Shown here in pieces: positions 24,318-35,045 of a stretch of 64,000 nt of DNA; the stretch's first letter is position 1; each line of letters opens with the position of its first letter. The notes under the pieces are model-generated. The model was not told the DNA's origin and made no database searches. It saw nothing but the letters and a program-made list of their open reading frames with translations. The stretch lies in contig BCHU01000005.1 in assembly GCA_001599715.1 (NCBI GenBank), forward strand, positions 186,001 through 250,000, written 5' to 3'. This DNA comes from Phaeotremella fagi (Eukaryota > Basidiomycota > Tremellomycetes > Tremellales > Phaeotremellaceae). Made by a program: the position numbers and the translations under genes.

Positions 24318-24863
24318 TCAGAAGATACCAATTTTATTATTTGCACCAGGAACTTCGACGATACCGAAAACTTGAGTGGTTGAAGAGGCAGATGCCTTCG
24401 ATTTGTCTGCACCTGATGTCGCCTCCTTTTGAGTCGAGCTAGATTGAGTGTTGGTCGCGCCATCATCTGTGAAATAACCAACCATATTTCCCGCACCGGA
24501 GAGTTTGATATCATCGAAAACCTGAGTGAAGGAGAAAGAAGGTGCCTTCGATACCACAACCTTCCCCTCCCCTTGAATCGAACCCTTGGTTGAGGGATAG
24601 AACCCACCCGTCTTTCCGCCGATTAAACCGATCATATTTCCAGCACCGGACAATTGGATGTTAGAAAAAGACTGGAAGATTGAGGAGGTAGTTGTCTTTG
24701 ATTCCTCTCCATCCGAAACCTTCTCATCCTCATGATCGGAACCTGTAGATGTAGGGGTTGGAATATCACGACCTTCGGTTTCGGAATCGGAAACATCAGA
24801 AACACGACTTTGATCTGTTTCGTCTGCCTCATCTCTAACAGTTGCTGGTTGATAGGAAGGCAT
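24318..24863 (-). CDS. Tandem-family paralogue D: divergent or shortened member
   Basis: Single-exon gene, 181 aa, start MPSYQPATVRDEADETDQ at 24863. The first third resembles paralogue C (SDSETEGRDIPTPTSTG), but there is no PPxY motif and the long beta domain is missing. Instead there are three spaced copies of a short unit: FSNIQLSGAGNMIG, FDDIKLSGAGNMVG and FGIVEVPGANNKIG, each preceded by a Ser/Thr/Lys-rich linker. The unit resembles the SLSGSG rung of the other paralogues, so D may be a rearranged or partly amplified derivative. The promoter blocks are shared, so it is probably expressed. Confidence 0.75.
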   Translation of the reverse strand: MPSYQPATVRDEADETDQSRVSDVSDSETEGRDIPTPTSTGSDHEDEKVSDGEESKTTTSSIFQSFSNIQLSGAGNMIGLIGGKTGGFYPSTKGSIQGEGKVVVSKAPSFSFTQVFDDIKLSGAGNMVGYFTDDGATNTQSSSTQKEATSGADKSKASASSTTQVFGIVEVPGANNKIGIF

Positions 24864-25362
24864 TGCTTTTGTACTATGTTGATTTCGAAAAGATATTCTA
24901 CTGTTGGCGGTGGTGAAAATAAATCCCAAATTTGGATGGATGTAAGAAAAGACAAAGTAGGCGAGGGAATGAAACCCTTTTATCTGTAGCTTGATGAGCT
25001 CCACTCGCCTTCCAACCTTTGATGTCAGACTCCTCTCAAAGGTAGGTATCCTTGTTGTCGACTGTCTTTTCATTACATACACAGTATTATCCGATAGGAG
25101 GTGATTTCATGTTTTGAATTTCGTTGGTGTTTGACCGATGAAAGGATTATTATCATTTAGTCACTCTATTCTGCTGATTTCAAACGATGAAATGTCCACT
25201 TCCATTTTACTCTTTTCTCCTCGCTGATATCTGCTTGCTTTCTAGTATCCACAAAGGAAAATTTCCAGTAAGAGGATATCGTTTCACTTACAAATGACGT
25301 CCCCCCACCCCAGTCATCCAATAGAACAAGATCGTAAACACCATTCCACTTTTCGTCGTCCA
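24864..25362. promoter_or_regulatory. Promoter of paralogue D and 3' flank of E
   Basis: Family promoter blocks recur in the same order as in C: ATGGATGTAAGAAAAGAC near 24936, CTCCACTCGCCTTCCA near 25000, and TTGACCGATGAAAGGATT from 25131. No gene is seen between this promoter and the stop of paralogue E. Confidence 0.55.
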
Positions 25363-26040
25363 TCATGAAAACTTTCCACCACCAACAGAAGTACAAGAGA
25401 CCTTTCCATAAGATTTGAACGTACCCAAATACCCATTTTTATCTTCATAAGAGAATTTACCATAAGCAATAATAGAAGAACCAACCCCCCCAACCAAAAC
25501 TCCAAGATTAACATTCCCATGAAAGATTAGATCCCCATCAACTTCCAAATCCTTGATATCGACTGTACCATGGATGACAGTATTACCCACAAGATGGGAT
25601 TTACCGTTTGAAACCACGAGTTTACCATAGAAGATTGTTCCGTTTAAAACATTTAGTGATGTTTCGGTAGAATTGAGATGATTACCTGTGATTTCGACTT
25701 TACCGTGATAAGTAGGTTTGGAAGTTGGGGTAGCTAACAACGAGGATACTACTAATGAAGAATGGAAAACTACGTTGTTGGTTATTTCTATTTGACCGTC
25801 GTGGGTTAGCGGTTTATGGAAAGCTGGGATATCGGTTGTTGTAAGGATTTTAGTGGTTGGGGTGCTAGAAGACGGTGGGTTCAGAGGATCGATTGGACCT
25901 CCTTTCTTCTCATCGGATGGTTGGTGGGGTGGTGGTTCCTGTGAACTGTAGCGTGGGGGTGGGATATCATCGCTCAAGTCGATCAGTGGTTGTTCGTTGT
26001 CATCTTCAACGTGTTCCGGATTTGGGGTTCTATCATTCAT
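25363..26040 (-). CDS. Tandem-family paralogue E: PPxY protein with repeated beta domain
   Basis: Single-exon gene, 225 aa, start MNDRTPNPEHVEDDNE at 26040. The open frame extends further upstream, but without an ATG in the right place to be preferred. DDIPPPRYSSQEP supplies a PPxY motif (PPRY). The beta domain is the most diverged of the four but keeps the rung pattern, here with His/Tyr-Gly: TYHGKVEI, IFYGKLVV, VIHGTVDI, IFHGNVNL, AYGKFSY. Landmarks shared with the others are SLNVLNGTIFYG (compare YSLDVTNGG), DIKDLEVDGDL and a final K-G-K-type tail (GGGKFS). The domain starts around residue 65. Its function is unknown. Confidence 0.75.
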   Translation of the reverse strand: MNDRTPNPEHVEDDNEQPLIDLSDDIPPPRYSSQEPPPHQPSDEKKGGPIDPLNPPSSSTPTTKILTTTDIPAFHKPLTHDGQIEITNNVVFHSSLVVSSLLATPTSKPTYHGKVEITGNHLNSTETSLNVLNGTIFYGKLVVSNGKSHLVGNTVIHGTVDIKDLEVDGDLIFHGNVNLGVLVGGVGSSIIAYGKFSYEDKNGYLGTFKSYGKVSCTSVGGGKFS

Positions 26041-26434
26041 TGTTGAAGGATGAAGTTTGAATTGTTCGGTGGTGGCAAATATGACGAATCTCCCCTGTTG
26101 ATTAGGGATGAAAATCAATATTCGGTATACAGCACTGTAGTTAACCTTGCAAACGGAATTCAGATTTGAAGATGAAAAGATAGATGGAGAAGAGTGGAAA
26201 GAAACGCTCAATGTTGTTGTCGTACTTATGCGATGGCGGTGCATTCTCTTTGTCATTACTTGCCATCGTGTTTGACCATCCTTCAACGCTCAGTCTACAG
26301 CTGCCGTGTCACGTCGAGGGTCCGGCCACAATCTCAAATAATACAATTCCATAGCGGTTAAACCATATCACCACTACATGAATGAATCTCATCTGGTATA
26401 TGCTCAGCCCATACTACAAACCTATCTGACCAAA

Positions 26435-27677
26435 TCAAAGAGCTGTTCCTCTTTCGAAATTCGCACGAATCCTAGAAAAGGTATCAGTTGACGTACTTTC
26501 GCGTATGAATTTGAACCAACTAACTCTTTGGTATATTTATCAAAGTAACGACCAACTTTCTTGTTGAACATCTTGTTACGGAAGTTGATATAAGTGACTT
26601 CCTCGTCCGTGTCATCCTTTCTTTTCTTCTTCTTCTTATCAAGACTAGACAACCGTCAGTGAACGAAACTGTGATCCATAATCGATTGTGGACTCACTCT
26701 TTGTTGATCTTACCCATAACTCTATCAACAGCGTCGTCGTCAGGTTTATGATCACCGTAAGCCAACGTATCTGCTCCACGATACAAATCTTCGGAAGCAG
26801 TCAAACCTCTGGATTTTGAAGAAGAAGCAACGGCCTGAGTATCCAAACCCAAAGCAGCATTCTTTTGTCTGTGATAAGCGTCCAAATCAAGTTTAGTATT
26901 TTTGATGTCTCGGTTGTAGCGCTTATGAGCATCGTCTTCGGCGTCTAACGTGTCTGATCAGTATTTCGAGTCCCCTTTGAAGATCATCAATAGTTCGACA
27001 TACTATGGAAACTCGAATCACCAGCCTCTTCTCTCAATTCCAACTTGGCTTCCCAGCGTTCATTCTGCTCGATCGAATATTCCCAGTTCTTCTTCCTGTC
27101 CATGTCCTCCCCGTTTTCTTCAGCTTCAGCTTTCAATCTCAACGTCTGAGCTAATTTCTTTTGTTTCTCTAATCGCGCTAAATCCCTGGCTGTAACTTTT
27201 TGTTTTTGATGATCCGCCACCAGGTCTTTACGATTTTGAGCGGTGGATTGATTCTATCCAATTATCAATCGTGCATCCTCATGAAATGACGTTGACGAGA
27301 GCTTTGCTCAGACTTACCATTCTTATACGCAGATCCTTCATTTTCTGTAATCTTTCCTCCATAGACAATTTCGTTTTTGCCTCTTTAGTATCATCTGTGT
27401 TTATTTCCTCCCCACCAACTTCTTCCCCATTTGACTCCTGTATCTCATCAGCGACAGCATCACTTCCCTCAGGTGTAGCAACTGTCTCTTCCTCGTTATC
27501 TGCTGATTCATCCGTCTCTTCAACTGCAGCTTCTACGACTACTTCAGGTGTTTCTTCGATGTCTGAATCTGAAGATTTTTTCCCTTTGGTTGAACGAGAT
27601 GATCTGGATGAAGTTGATAATGCAGGTGAAGGAGATGGAGCTGTTGATTTAACTGAACGAGATTTACGTGGAGGCAT
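26435..27677 (-). CDS. SYF2: Pre-mRNA splicing factor Syf2
   Basis: A component of the Prp19/NTC-associated spliceosome. Five exons run from MPPRKSRSVKS (start 27677) to the stop at 26435; clear junctions are 27318/27254 and 26525/26471. The first 110 residues are acidic, Ser-rich and disordered. The conserved Syf2 region follows: MEERLQKMKDLRIRM, DLARLEKQKKLAQTLRLKAE, RKKNWEYSIEQNERWE, DDAHKRYNRDIKN, and the terminal block VTYINFRNKMFNKKVGRYFDKYTKEIRANFERGTAL. The last 12 residues are recovered only if a 53-nt intron (26472-26524) is removed; the unspliced frame runs on to 26422. It is divergent from NUP133 across 190 nt. Confidence 0.92.
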
Positions 27678-27867
27678 TGTGGATAGATGGAATGTTAAGA
27701 GAAGTAGTAAATGAAGAGAAGAAAGAAGAGAGGAATGTCAGGTTCTATGTTATCACCATCTAATGTTATTCAATCCACCCATATAACCACGTGTCTCTTT
27801 CAACAACTTGATTTCTTCAAATACCTTACACTTTCAACCATCCATCCGTCCATCCTCACCATCCAGC
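27678..27867. promoter_or_regulatory. Divergent promoter SYF2 / NUP133
   Basis: This 190-nt spacer lies between two divergent start codons of nuclear RNA/transport genes. It contains CCACGTG at about 27787-27793 (E-box-like) and a CT/CA-rich leader next to NUP133. No TATA box is apparent. Confidence 0.45.
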
Positions 27868-30800
27868 ATGTTCTCCTCCCCAGCAAAAGCGACTACAAGG
27901 AGAGGAATAAGGAATCCAAGAGATTCTATAAGAGGTGGTTCAATCATATCCGAAAGAGATCATCCTATCACCCCTTCAATACGTGGTGGTTCTAGATTAG
28001 CTGTTGTTCGTGCTTCACCAACTTCATCAGCTGGCGAGACTGCACGTACTACTCGTGATCGTGAGGAATCTCTGATAGATAAAGTCTATTGGAGTAGAGA
28101 TGAGAGACATGCTGTTAGCAGCTTAGGTAGTTTACCTGGTGATGTGCAACGATTGATCAAGGGGATCGGTAGGTTAAACAGGTAGTTTTAATGGACTGAC
28201 GAAATAGATCTTGTGGTCGAACCCGTTTATGGTGAACTGGATAGAGATTCTGGCTTTGCATTCGTTACGACATCGGAAGGTTGTATTGCATGGAATTTCA
28301 CTAAGGTAAGTGTTCTCAAAAAATCGATTATTGACCATTTAGCGAACACATTCAACGACATGCTACACCTTCCCAGCACCACCACCTTCATACGATCTAA
28401 ATTTTTATCCAGCAGTACTATCAGCATTATACACTGCATCATCTGAACCTGGAATTGTGTTAGTTGGTCCAACAGGTGAAATCAGATTTTGGGAAAGCAT
28501 GAGTCTTGCGCTAGCAAATGTTGAAAGGTATCAGAGTAGTCAATTAGAATTGGGTCAAGACGATGTTGTTGACAAAATTCGGAAATGTGATGTAAGTTTT
28601 TCAAAGACGTTATCACTAACGGTCTAGGCAAATAGCTTTATAATCACCACCAATACTTCTTTGGCTTTCCGTTTGACAATTATATCCTCTGGTGGACGTT
28701 TACTACCCCACATCTCACCATTTACTCGATCAAGTGGTTTCCTCGGACGAGCTAGTTCATCAATCTTCGGTGGGAGGAGTGGTGATGATAAGACTGGTAT
28801 TGCTGGAATCGCTTCTGTACCAGGATCGATCTACCTGATGGCCAAGCAGACCGTGCAGAAATGGAATCTGTCCTCTGATGGATCTGCGAGAGTGAGTACT
28901 ATATTTTGAAGACCAAAAACTGATCATCCAGTTCGCACAAGAATTCGACTTGCACGACTCGATAGGAGCGGCCCTTTTCGGAGAGAATGATAGTTGGTCT
29001 TCCGGCAATGTTGCTCTAGATTTGAATGATCTCGTAGCTGTTGGGTAAGGATGATATCTTTTGGGCTCAGCTGACGTCAAAGAAACGACGAACTCGCTGT
29101 TCTTGTCTCTTATACGGAACATCAATCAGGATCAGTTCATCCTCGTATCCACAATTCCCACGCCATAGTGCTTTTCAGTATTCATCCTAGATCCAACGCT
29201 CTAGATATCGCTCGAGTGGTTCAAGTGTCATATTTAGCAGTGAGTTACTTTCGTAAGGACTAGTTCTAATATCAGCATCCCGATCCACGTATGTTGGATG
29301 TTCCTCGTCTAGTCATTCCTTACGGCTCTGCCATCGCTTTCTTACATTTTACGGATGTGGTAGTCATGATATCTATGATAGATGGTAGGTGCATTCAACA
29401 CAATACCCTGCTGACAACCGTAGGTGCACCATACGAAGAGGTCATTTCTCTAAAAGACTCCGCTAAAAACGCATTCATTGGAGTAGGAGCATATACTTCA
29501 CCACCAAAATCTAAACGGAACCCGACACCCTGTGTTATAGTCATGCCTGCATCAGGTGGCTTGATGCAGATAGAAGTTGATGCCAATGCTGGGAGAGCTG
29601 CTGTGTATGTTTATAATCAGAAAGTGACTGATGAAGCAGATCTTCTCAGGTTTCCGCGACTAACAGATTGAAATCCAAAATGGAACAAGCTGTTTTCTTC
29701 GGCGATCGAACAGAGGTAGGTTTTTCAAGTTAGGAATTGTGCTGATCAATAGAATCCATTATCTTTCAACCTTCCAGCGGGATTCCAAGGTGACGCTGCA
29801 CTGGCTGCTGAAATTGTATCGTCAGAAATTGTTGCGTCAAGTAAGTTGTTGATGAGATATGAACTAAATCGCATAGCTTCGGCTTATATGCCCTCGATAT
29901 TCGAACTGAGACCTCAATTGAGTGACAGACTCCAAAGATTGAAGGAGTTGATGAATTTCATCAGGAAGAATGGATTGATCAGTATTGTGGGTTAGTCAAT
30001 AAGAGCGCTAGCTGATGTTTAGCTTCCCCAATCAACTCGTCGACGACTATCTCGAGATGCAGAAAAAGTCCGAGCCGCTATTGATCTCTGGGATCATCAG
30101 AACAGGTTGATGGAGTGAGCCACGCACGGCGTAAAGTACTGACAACCTAGTCAATCACACACCAGATCGCCTCAATCACTGCTCTCAGACTCGATAGCCC
30201 TCTATATGGATGCGTTGATCGCAAACGAGGACGATGATGTAGTTAGGGTGTTCTTCAGAACTCAGGTGAGTTGAATTTGAGCGATCTTTTTCACGGCGCT
30301 AAGAAATACCAGGTTCAAAACATTGATAAATTACTTGATACTGTCTTTGGAATGTTTAAATCCGTTATCGATTCCGCAGAACCCCGAACAGATTTAACCC
30401 CATGGGTGACTGAAGTCAATCGAATTTTCATGGTATGTCAAAAATTCCAACCAAACTAATAATATTAGATTGTCACCAAAGCCGCATCCCGCTTCCGCGA
30501 AACCGAAGTCTCGACGTACGAGATTGACAAACTCAAACCAGTCGAAGAAGTTTGGACAGCTCAAAATTCTTTTATCGATGCCATGGAATACCTATATTTC
30601 ACCACTGAACGATTGATACGCGAAAGAACTAGAGATTTGGGTTCAGTTATTGATGAGAATCCTTCGGATGGGGGTCAGAGATCACAGCAGGTTATTCAGG
30701 TTCAATTGAAAGTTCAAATGGCGGATTTGGCGGCTGCTCTGTGTATCAACATGGAGGAGAAGATACGATGTTTGGTCAAGTGAGTTATAAAGACATATCA

Positions 30801-32412
30801 AATGGGTTTTAGCTGATGACATTTTTTACCTTAGCCAAGTTGATCAGGGTGCTGATCCACAAGTTGGCATGGCCGTCATGCAAAGATGGGCGGAAATGAA
30901 ACCAAAGATCATAAGACCTCTGGGTGAGTTTACTGATGATTGGACAATCTGACCTATTTCGCAGTGGCCATCGATAAAATAAAGGAAGCTTATGAGCTAG
31001 CTGAACACCACAGTGATTTCCAAACACTTGTTTATCTGTGTACGAACCCTATTTCAGGCAGTGGACCAGCGAGAATACAGATGTACATTGAGCAGTTTGG
31101 ATCTGAATTCGCGTTCCCATTATATCAATGGTATATAGATCAAGGTAAGCTACACTCAAAGTTACTTCGGCTAAATATCTTTAAAGGCCAATTACATGCT
31201 CTTCTGAGTCAAGATGAAGTTTACGGATCACTGTTGACAGCGTTCTTCGAGATCAACAGTTATCCAGAATTAGCTTGGATCCATCATATCGCTTGTAAAC
31301 GATATGGTGAAGCTGGATCTGCTCTTTTAGCTGTTGCAGCTGGAAGCAATGAATTGGCGCAGAAACATGTATGTTGGGTTTTGATGGAAATGGATTGAAA
31401 CTGATCAGATGTAGCTTGTCAGTAGTATCGGTAAATTGAGTGCTGTTGCGGAAATCAAATCCAAAGGTAGCTCAGAGAAGAGGAAACAACTCCTGATCGG
31501 TAAGTCTCATCACATCGTGTAAAAAAGGCAAACGTTAACGGGCATGATAGATCTGGACGAAGATCTCGATCTCATCAATGTTCAAAATCAACTTCGAGAC
31601 ACCCTGATCGCCGAATCAACAACGATAGAAGCATCGGGATTCAATCCTGGACCCTCCATACAGAACTATCTCAAAACCCACGCCAAAGGATTAATCAATC
31701 GACCGAATTTCCAAAATCTTTTCGTTGAATTGGCTGATAATTTGATCGGGGGTTCTTATTGCTCGATCGAAGATTTGGTTGATGTTTTGACTCTGAAAGA
31801 TAATTCTTCGGGAGTGAGTAGTGGGGATTCGGCGATTGCTTTGGAACGGTTGGTTAGGGATCAGGTGGGTTTGGTGGTAATTGAGGTGATAGTTTTTGGT
31901 TGACAATTAATTGTTCTTAGACTTTACCTGAAGGTAGGAAACAGGTTGCTCTGTTGAGTATCTGGAGAAGAGTTTTTATCAGGGATGAGTGAGTTTATTA
32001 GCATATAGATTGGATTATTGATTATCGACTAGTTGGGCAAACATTTTAAACACAAAGGGAAGAAGTGAAGAGGTCCAAAGACATCTTCAAAGACAAACTT
32101 CGACCTACGAAACTATAAAACTAATAAACGAGATCCCAGGTAAATCCCAATCCCAAACCAATACACATCCAATACTAAACGAACAAAATATTAGATTTCC
32201 CACCGACATTCATCCTTTCACCGTTCACTTCGACTCAGCCTCCGTTGATTAACGAGTTGACAGCTAGATTCCCTCATAAATCGAATCAAGAGATTCAGGG
32301 GTTGATGGATGATCATCAAAAAGAGATTTCTGTTTTGGAAGGGTTGATCGGGATTGGAATTGAGAATTCCGTTAGGGAGGTGGTGGGATTGATTAAAAGG
32401 GATTTAGAGTGA
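27868..32412 (+). CDS. NUP133: Nucleoporin Nup133
   Basis: A scaffold nucleoporin of the Y-complex (Nup84/Nup107-160), with an N-terminal beta-propeller and a C-terminal alpha-solenoid. The gene has many exons; the first is 27868-28168 (MFSSPAKATTRRGIRNP), the second starts at 28208 (DLVVEPVYGELDRDSG). Propeller hallmarks are GFAFVTTSEGCIAWNFTK, GIVLVGPTGEIRFWESMS and GGRLLPHISP. The solenoid part includes LNDLFHGAK-type segments, FGMFKSVIDSAEP, WTAQNSFIDAMEYLYFTTE, DFQTLVYLC, QFGSEFAFPLYQWYIDQGK and the end REVVGLIKRDLE. The N-terminal 90 residues are Arg/Ser-rich and disordered. Expected length is around 1,200 aa; I did not fix every exon in the 28.9-30.2 kb part. Confidence 0.85.
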
Positions 32413-32472
32413 GGTAATGAAATTCATCATTTTGCAATGCATCTGTGTCTATGGTTCTACGGATTTCGAGAT

Positions 32473-35045
32473 TCAATTAGGGATTTTAACTCTCCATGCT
32501 GACATCGGTAACGCTAATTCAATTGTCATGTCAATTTCGAATTCCTAAGAAAGAATGAAGGGACTTACTTTGTAATCTACCTACTGTAGGTAGAATGAAA
32601 GAAACCAACAGAACACCACCAAGAATCACACAGAACATCGACATTAGATAATATCCGTCCCTGGTGATTTCGCATGTACCCCCGATCTTCTCACATAGTA
32701 ATTTACCAGATTCGGAGGTACATTCTTCGAATTTGGATTTGAGCGAAAGCGTCGGGGGCAGACATTGGGATTTGGTCAGGATGTCTACACCTCTCAAGAT
32801 GAGTGGCTGGGACACGATTAGTTTTCGGGGTTGGGTTTAAAAAGAGGAGAAAGGGCTTACTTTTGGCCATGTCCCACCGAGATTACTTATTGTGTTCAAT
32901 AACTTTTTAATTTGGATTCAGCAAGGACGAAAACAAGATCTGGTACAATGGGGTGTAACTCACCGTCATGTAAGTTCCGCCTATTAACGGATCTGCGATC
33001 TGAGTGTGGAAAGCTGTTATCCCCACGAATTGAACCGTACTAAAATCCACGAGATCAGTTTGTTCTTATTTTCTCTTATTCAACGTTTCAACTCACCTGG
33101 TCAGAGAAGCCAATAAAGTCGTAGCAATCACTAAACCGAAATAACCATTCCCGACACCGTTCGATGGGAACATGTAAACCACGAAAGTAGCGAAAGCAGC
33201 CATGAACAATCTTGCCCAGAAAGCGTAGATCCAAGGTTTCAACGTCCCGCTATTACCACCACCACCTGCTCCACCTGTGAGAGGATGTTTGGATAATGAA
33301 GGAGAAGATGGACGGGACCATTTGGCTGCTAACCAACCTACTATCATTTGAGCTGGGAAATCGAGGAGGACGGCGACGGCTAGATCTTCTTTTGAGAGAC
33401 CTTTTTCGAGGAGTTTTAGGGAGGTGACGGAATCGTTGACTTGGAATCCGATTTTACAGATTAGATGGACTAGGAGGAATGATTGGATGTCTGTGGTTGA
33501 GATTAGCTTTTGTCATAGGGATTGATTTTTATTCAGGAATGTTCGAACTCACTTTTTAATCTGACGATACTCCACATCACTTTGTAGACCTTTTTCACAT
33601 CCATATCTGGATCATCTTCACTGACTGGATCTTCCTTTTTCACTACTGCCAACCAAATCGTTACTAAGCCGTAGACGCATGCCCAGAATCTCATATACCA
33701 TCCCAATGAAACTAGAGGATAATCCAAAGGCGTCGACCGGAAATATTTATTTCTAAACATTAGAGATGTCTTGTGTTAAGACTTACGAAAAGTCCACTGA
33801 GTTGAAGGCAAGGAAAATAGTGAAACTTGAAGCTGTACCAATGCCCAGTCCAATGGTTTGAGCTGTTGAGGCGTACGATAGATTTGGCGATGAAAGGAGT
33901 GTTAATGCCCAACCTGCAGAGTCAGTGGGTGAAAGTCGAAGTTACATACCATCAACAGCGATATCTAAAGAATGAGATCAGTCACATCGTTTGGTAGATG
34001 ATACCCAAAACCCACCTTGTGTTGCTGCAGCAAAAATCAAAGCCCCAAATACAGCAGTAACGAATTGTATATTCAGATGTTCCTTTTCATAAATTAGCTT
34101 AAACACATCCAAGAATTAATCCAATGCACTCACCGATTCCAACCATTTTTCAACTTTCCCACCGATAACCCACATTCCTATCCCAACAATCCCTTGGACG
34201 GGGACTATCCAACTTTTCCTTCTTCCCCATTTGGGTACGAACCATGCATCCACTATAGGTGACCAAAGGAGTTTAAGTGAATATGGCCAGGTCGCTAACG
34301 CGAAAACTGCTAGTTGGGAATATGACAAATGGGATTTAAGTAGGAAGGGGAGTGTACCGAAGGTTAGACCTAGAGGTATACCTTGGAGTCTGGGTATGGT
34401 TAGTAGGGATGGACTCTGGAATGGAAGATACGTACAAATCTGCGAAAGAGTTAGCTTAAATTCGTTTCATTTTAGTTCTGACTTACAAAGTACTACCAAC
34501 AAAGCAAAAGCTTCCCTATCTCTCTTATTATTCAAACCCGAACCTTCAAAACTCTCATCCTCAAATTTCTCCCTTTTAACATGAATTTCACTCGGTTCCC
34601 TAGAAACAGACCTCCTCAAAATTCCCTCTCCAGCATGTAAACTCAATTTATCCTCATGACCACGTAAAGAATCAGAAGAATTCTGACGTAACAAAACCCC
34701 CTTCTCTTCTAGATCATTGATATCTTCGATATTCCTACCTCGTAACGAGTTCCCATCTCTGGAATGAAACATTTCAGTGCTTGGTAAGAGATCTATTGAC
34801 GATGAAGATGGGGTTGAATTGATTGAACTTGAGGTGGAAGTTGTTGTGGCTGTTTCTGGGAGTGGGGATGGAGAGGGTGAGGGAGATTGGGAGAGTGAAT
34901 TTGGGAGTTGGGAGACGGATCTGGTTATTCTCCTTGATAATGTTGAGGACTGAGATGTACGTCTGGTGGCACTAGTTGAGGTTGCAGTTGTTGGAATTGG
35001 AATTGAATTTGGCTCAGCAGTGGATGAGCGTGTTGTTCGTGGCAT
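32473..35045 (-). CDS. Acetyl-CoA transporter (SLC33A1/AT-1 homologue, MFS)
   Basis: A multi-pass carrier thought to bring acetyl-CoA into the ER lumen. The N-terminal 175 residues are Ser/Thr-rich and cytosolic, longer than in animals. The transporter core begins with LLVVLYLLQGIPLGLTFG and continues WPYSLKLLWSPIVDAWF, GRRKSWIVPVQ, ATQDIAVDGWALTLL, FNSVDFSNKYFR, GGTCEITRDGYYLMSMFCV and LQTLPMSAWRV. Exon 1 is 35045-34487 and exon 3 starts at 34389. The LYLLQG motif is in frame only if a 4-nt exon (34436-34439, ATTT on the minus strand) is spliced between two introns of 47 and 46 nt. The terminal exon ends at 32473. It is divergent from RSP5. Confidence 0.9.

Noticed and set aside
26041..26286. 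N-terminal extension of paralogue E
   Set aside because: The frame stays open upstream, but the extension has no counterpart in the other paralogues and includes the expected promoter sequence; the ATG at 26040 matches the acidic N-termini of the family.
26422..26470. Unspliced end of SYF2 at 26422
   Set aside because: Removing the intron 26472-26524 gives the invariant ending RANFERGTA-like and a stop at 26435, so the read-through end is not used.
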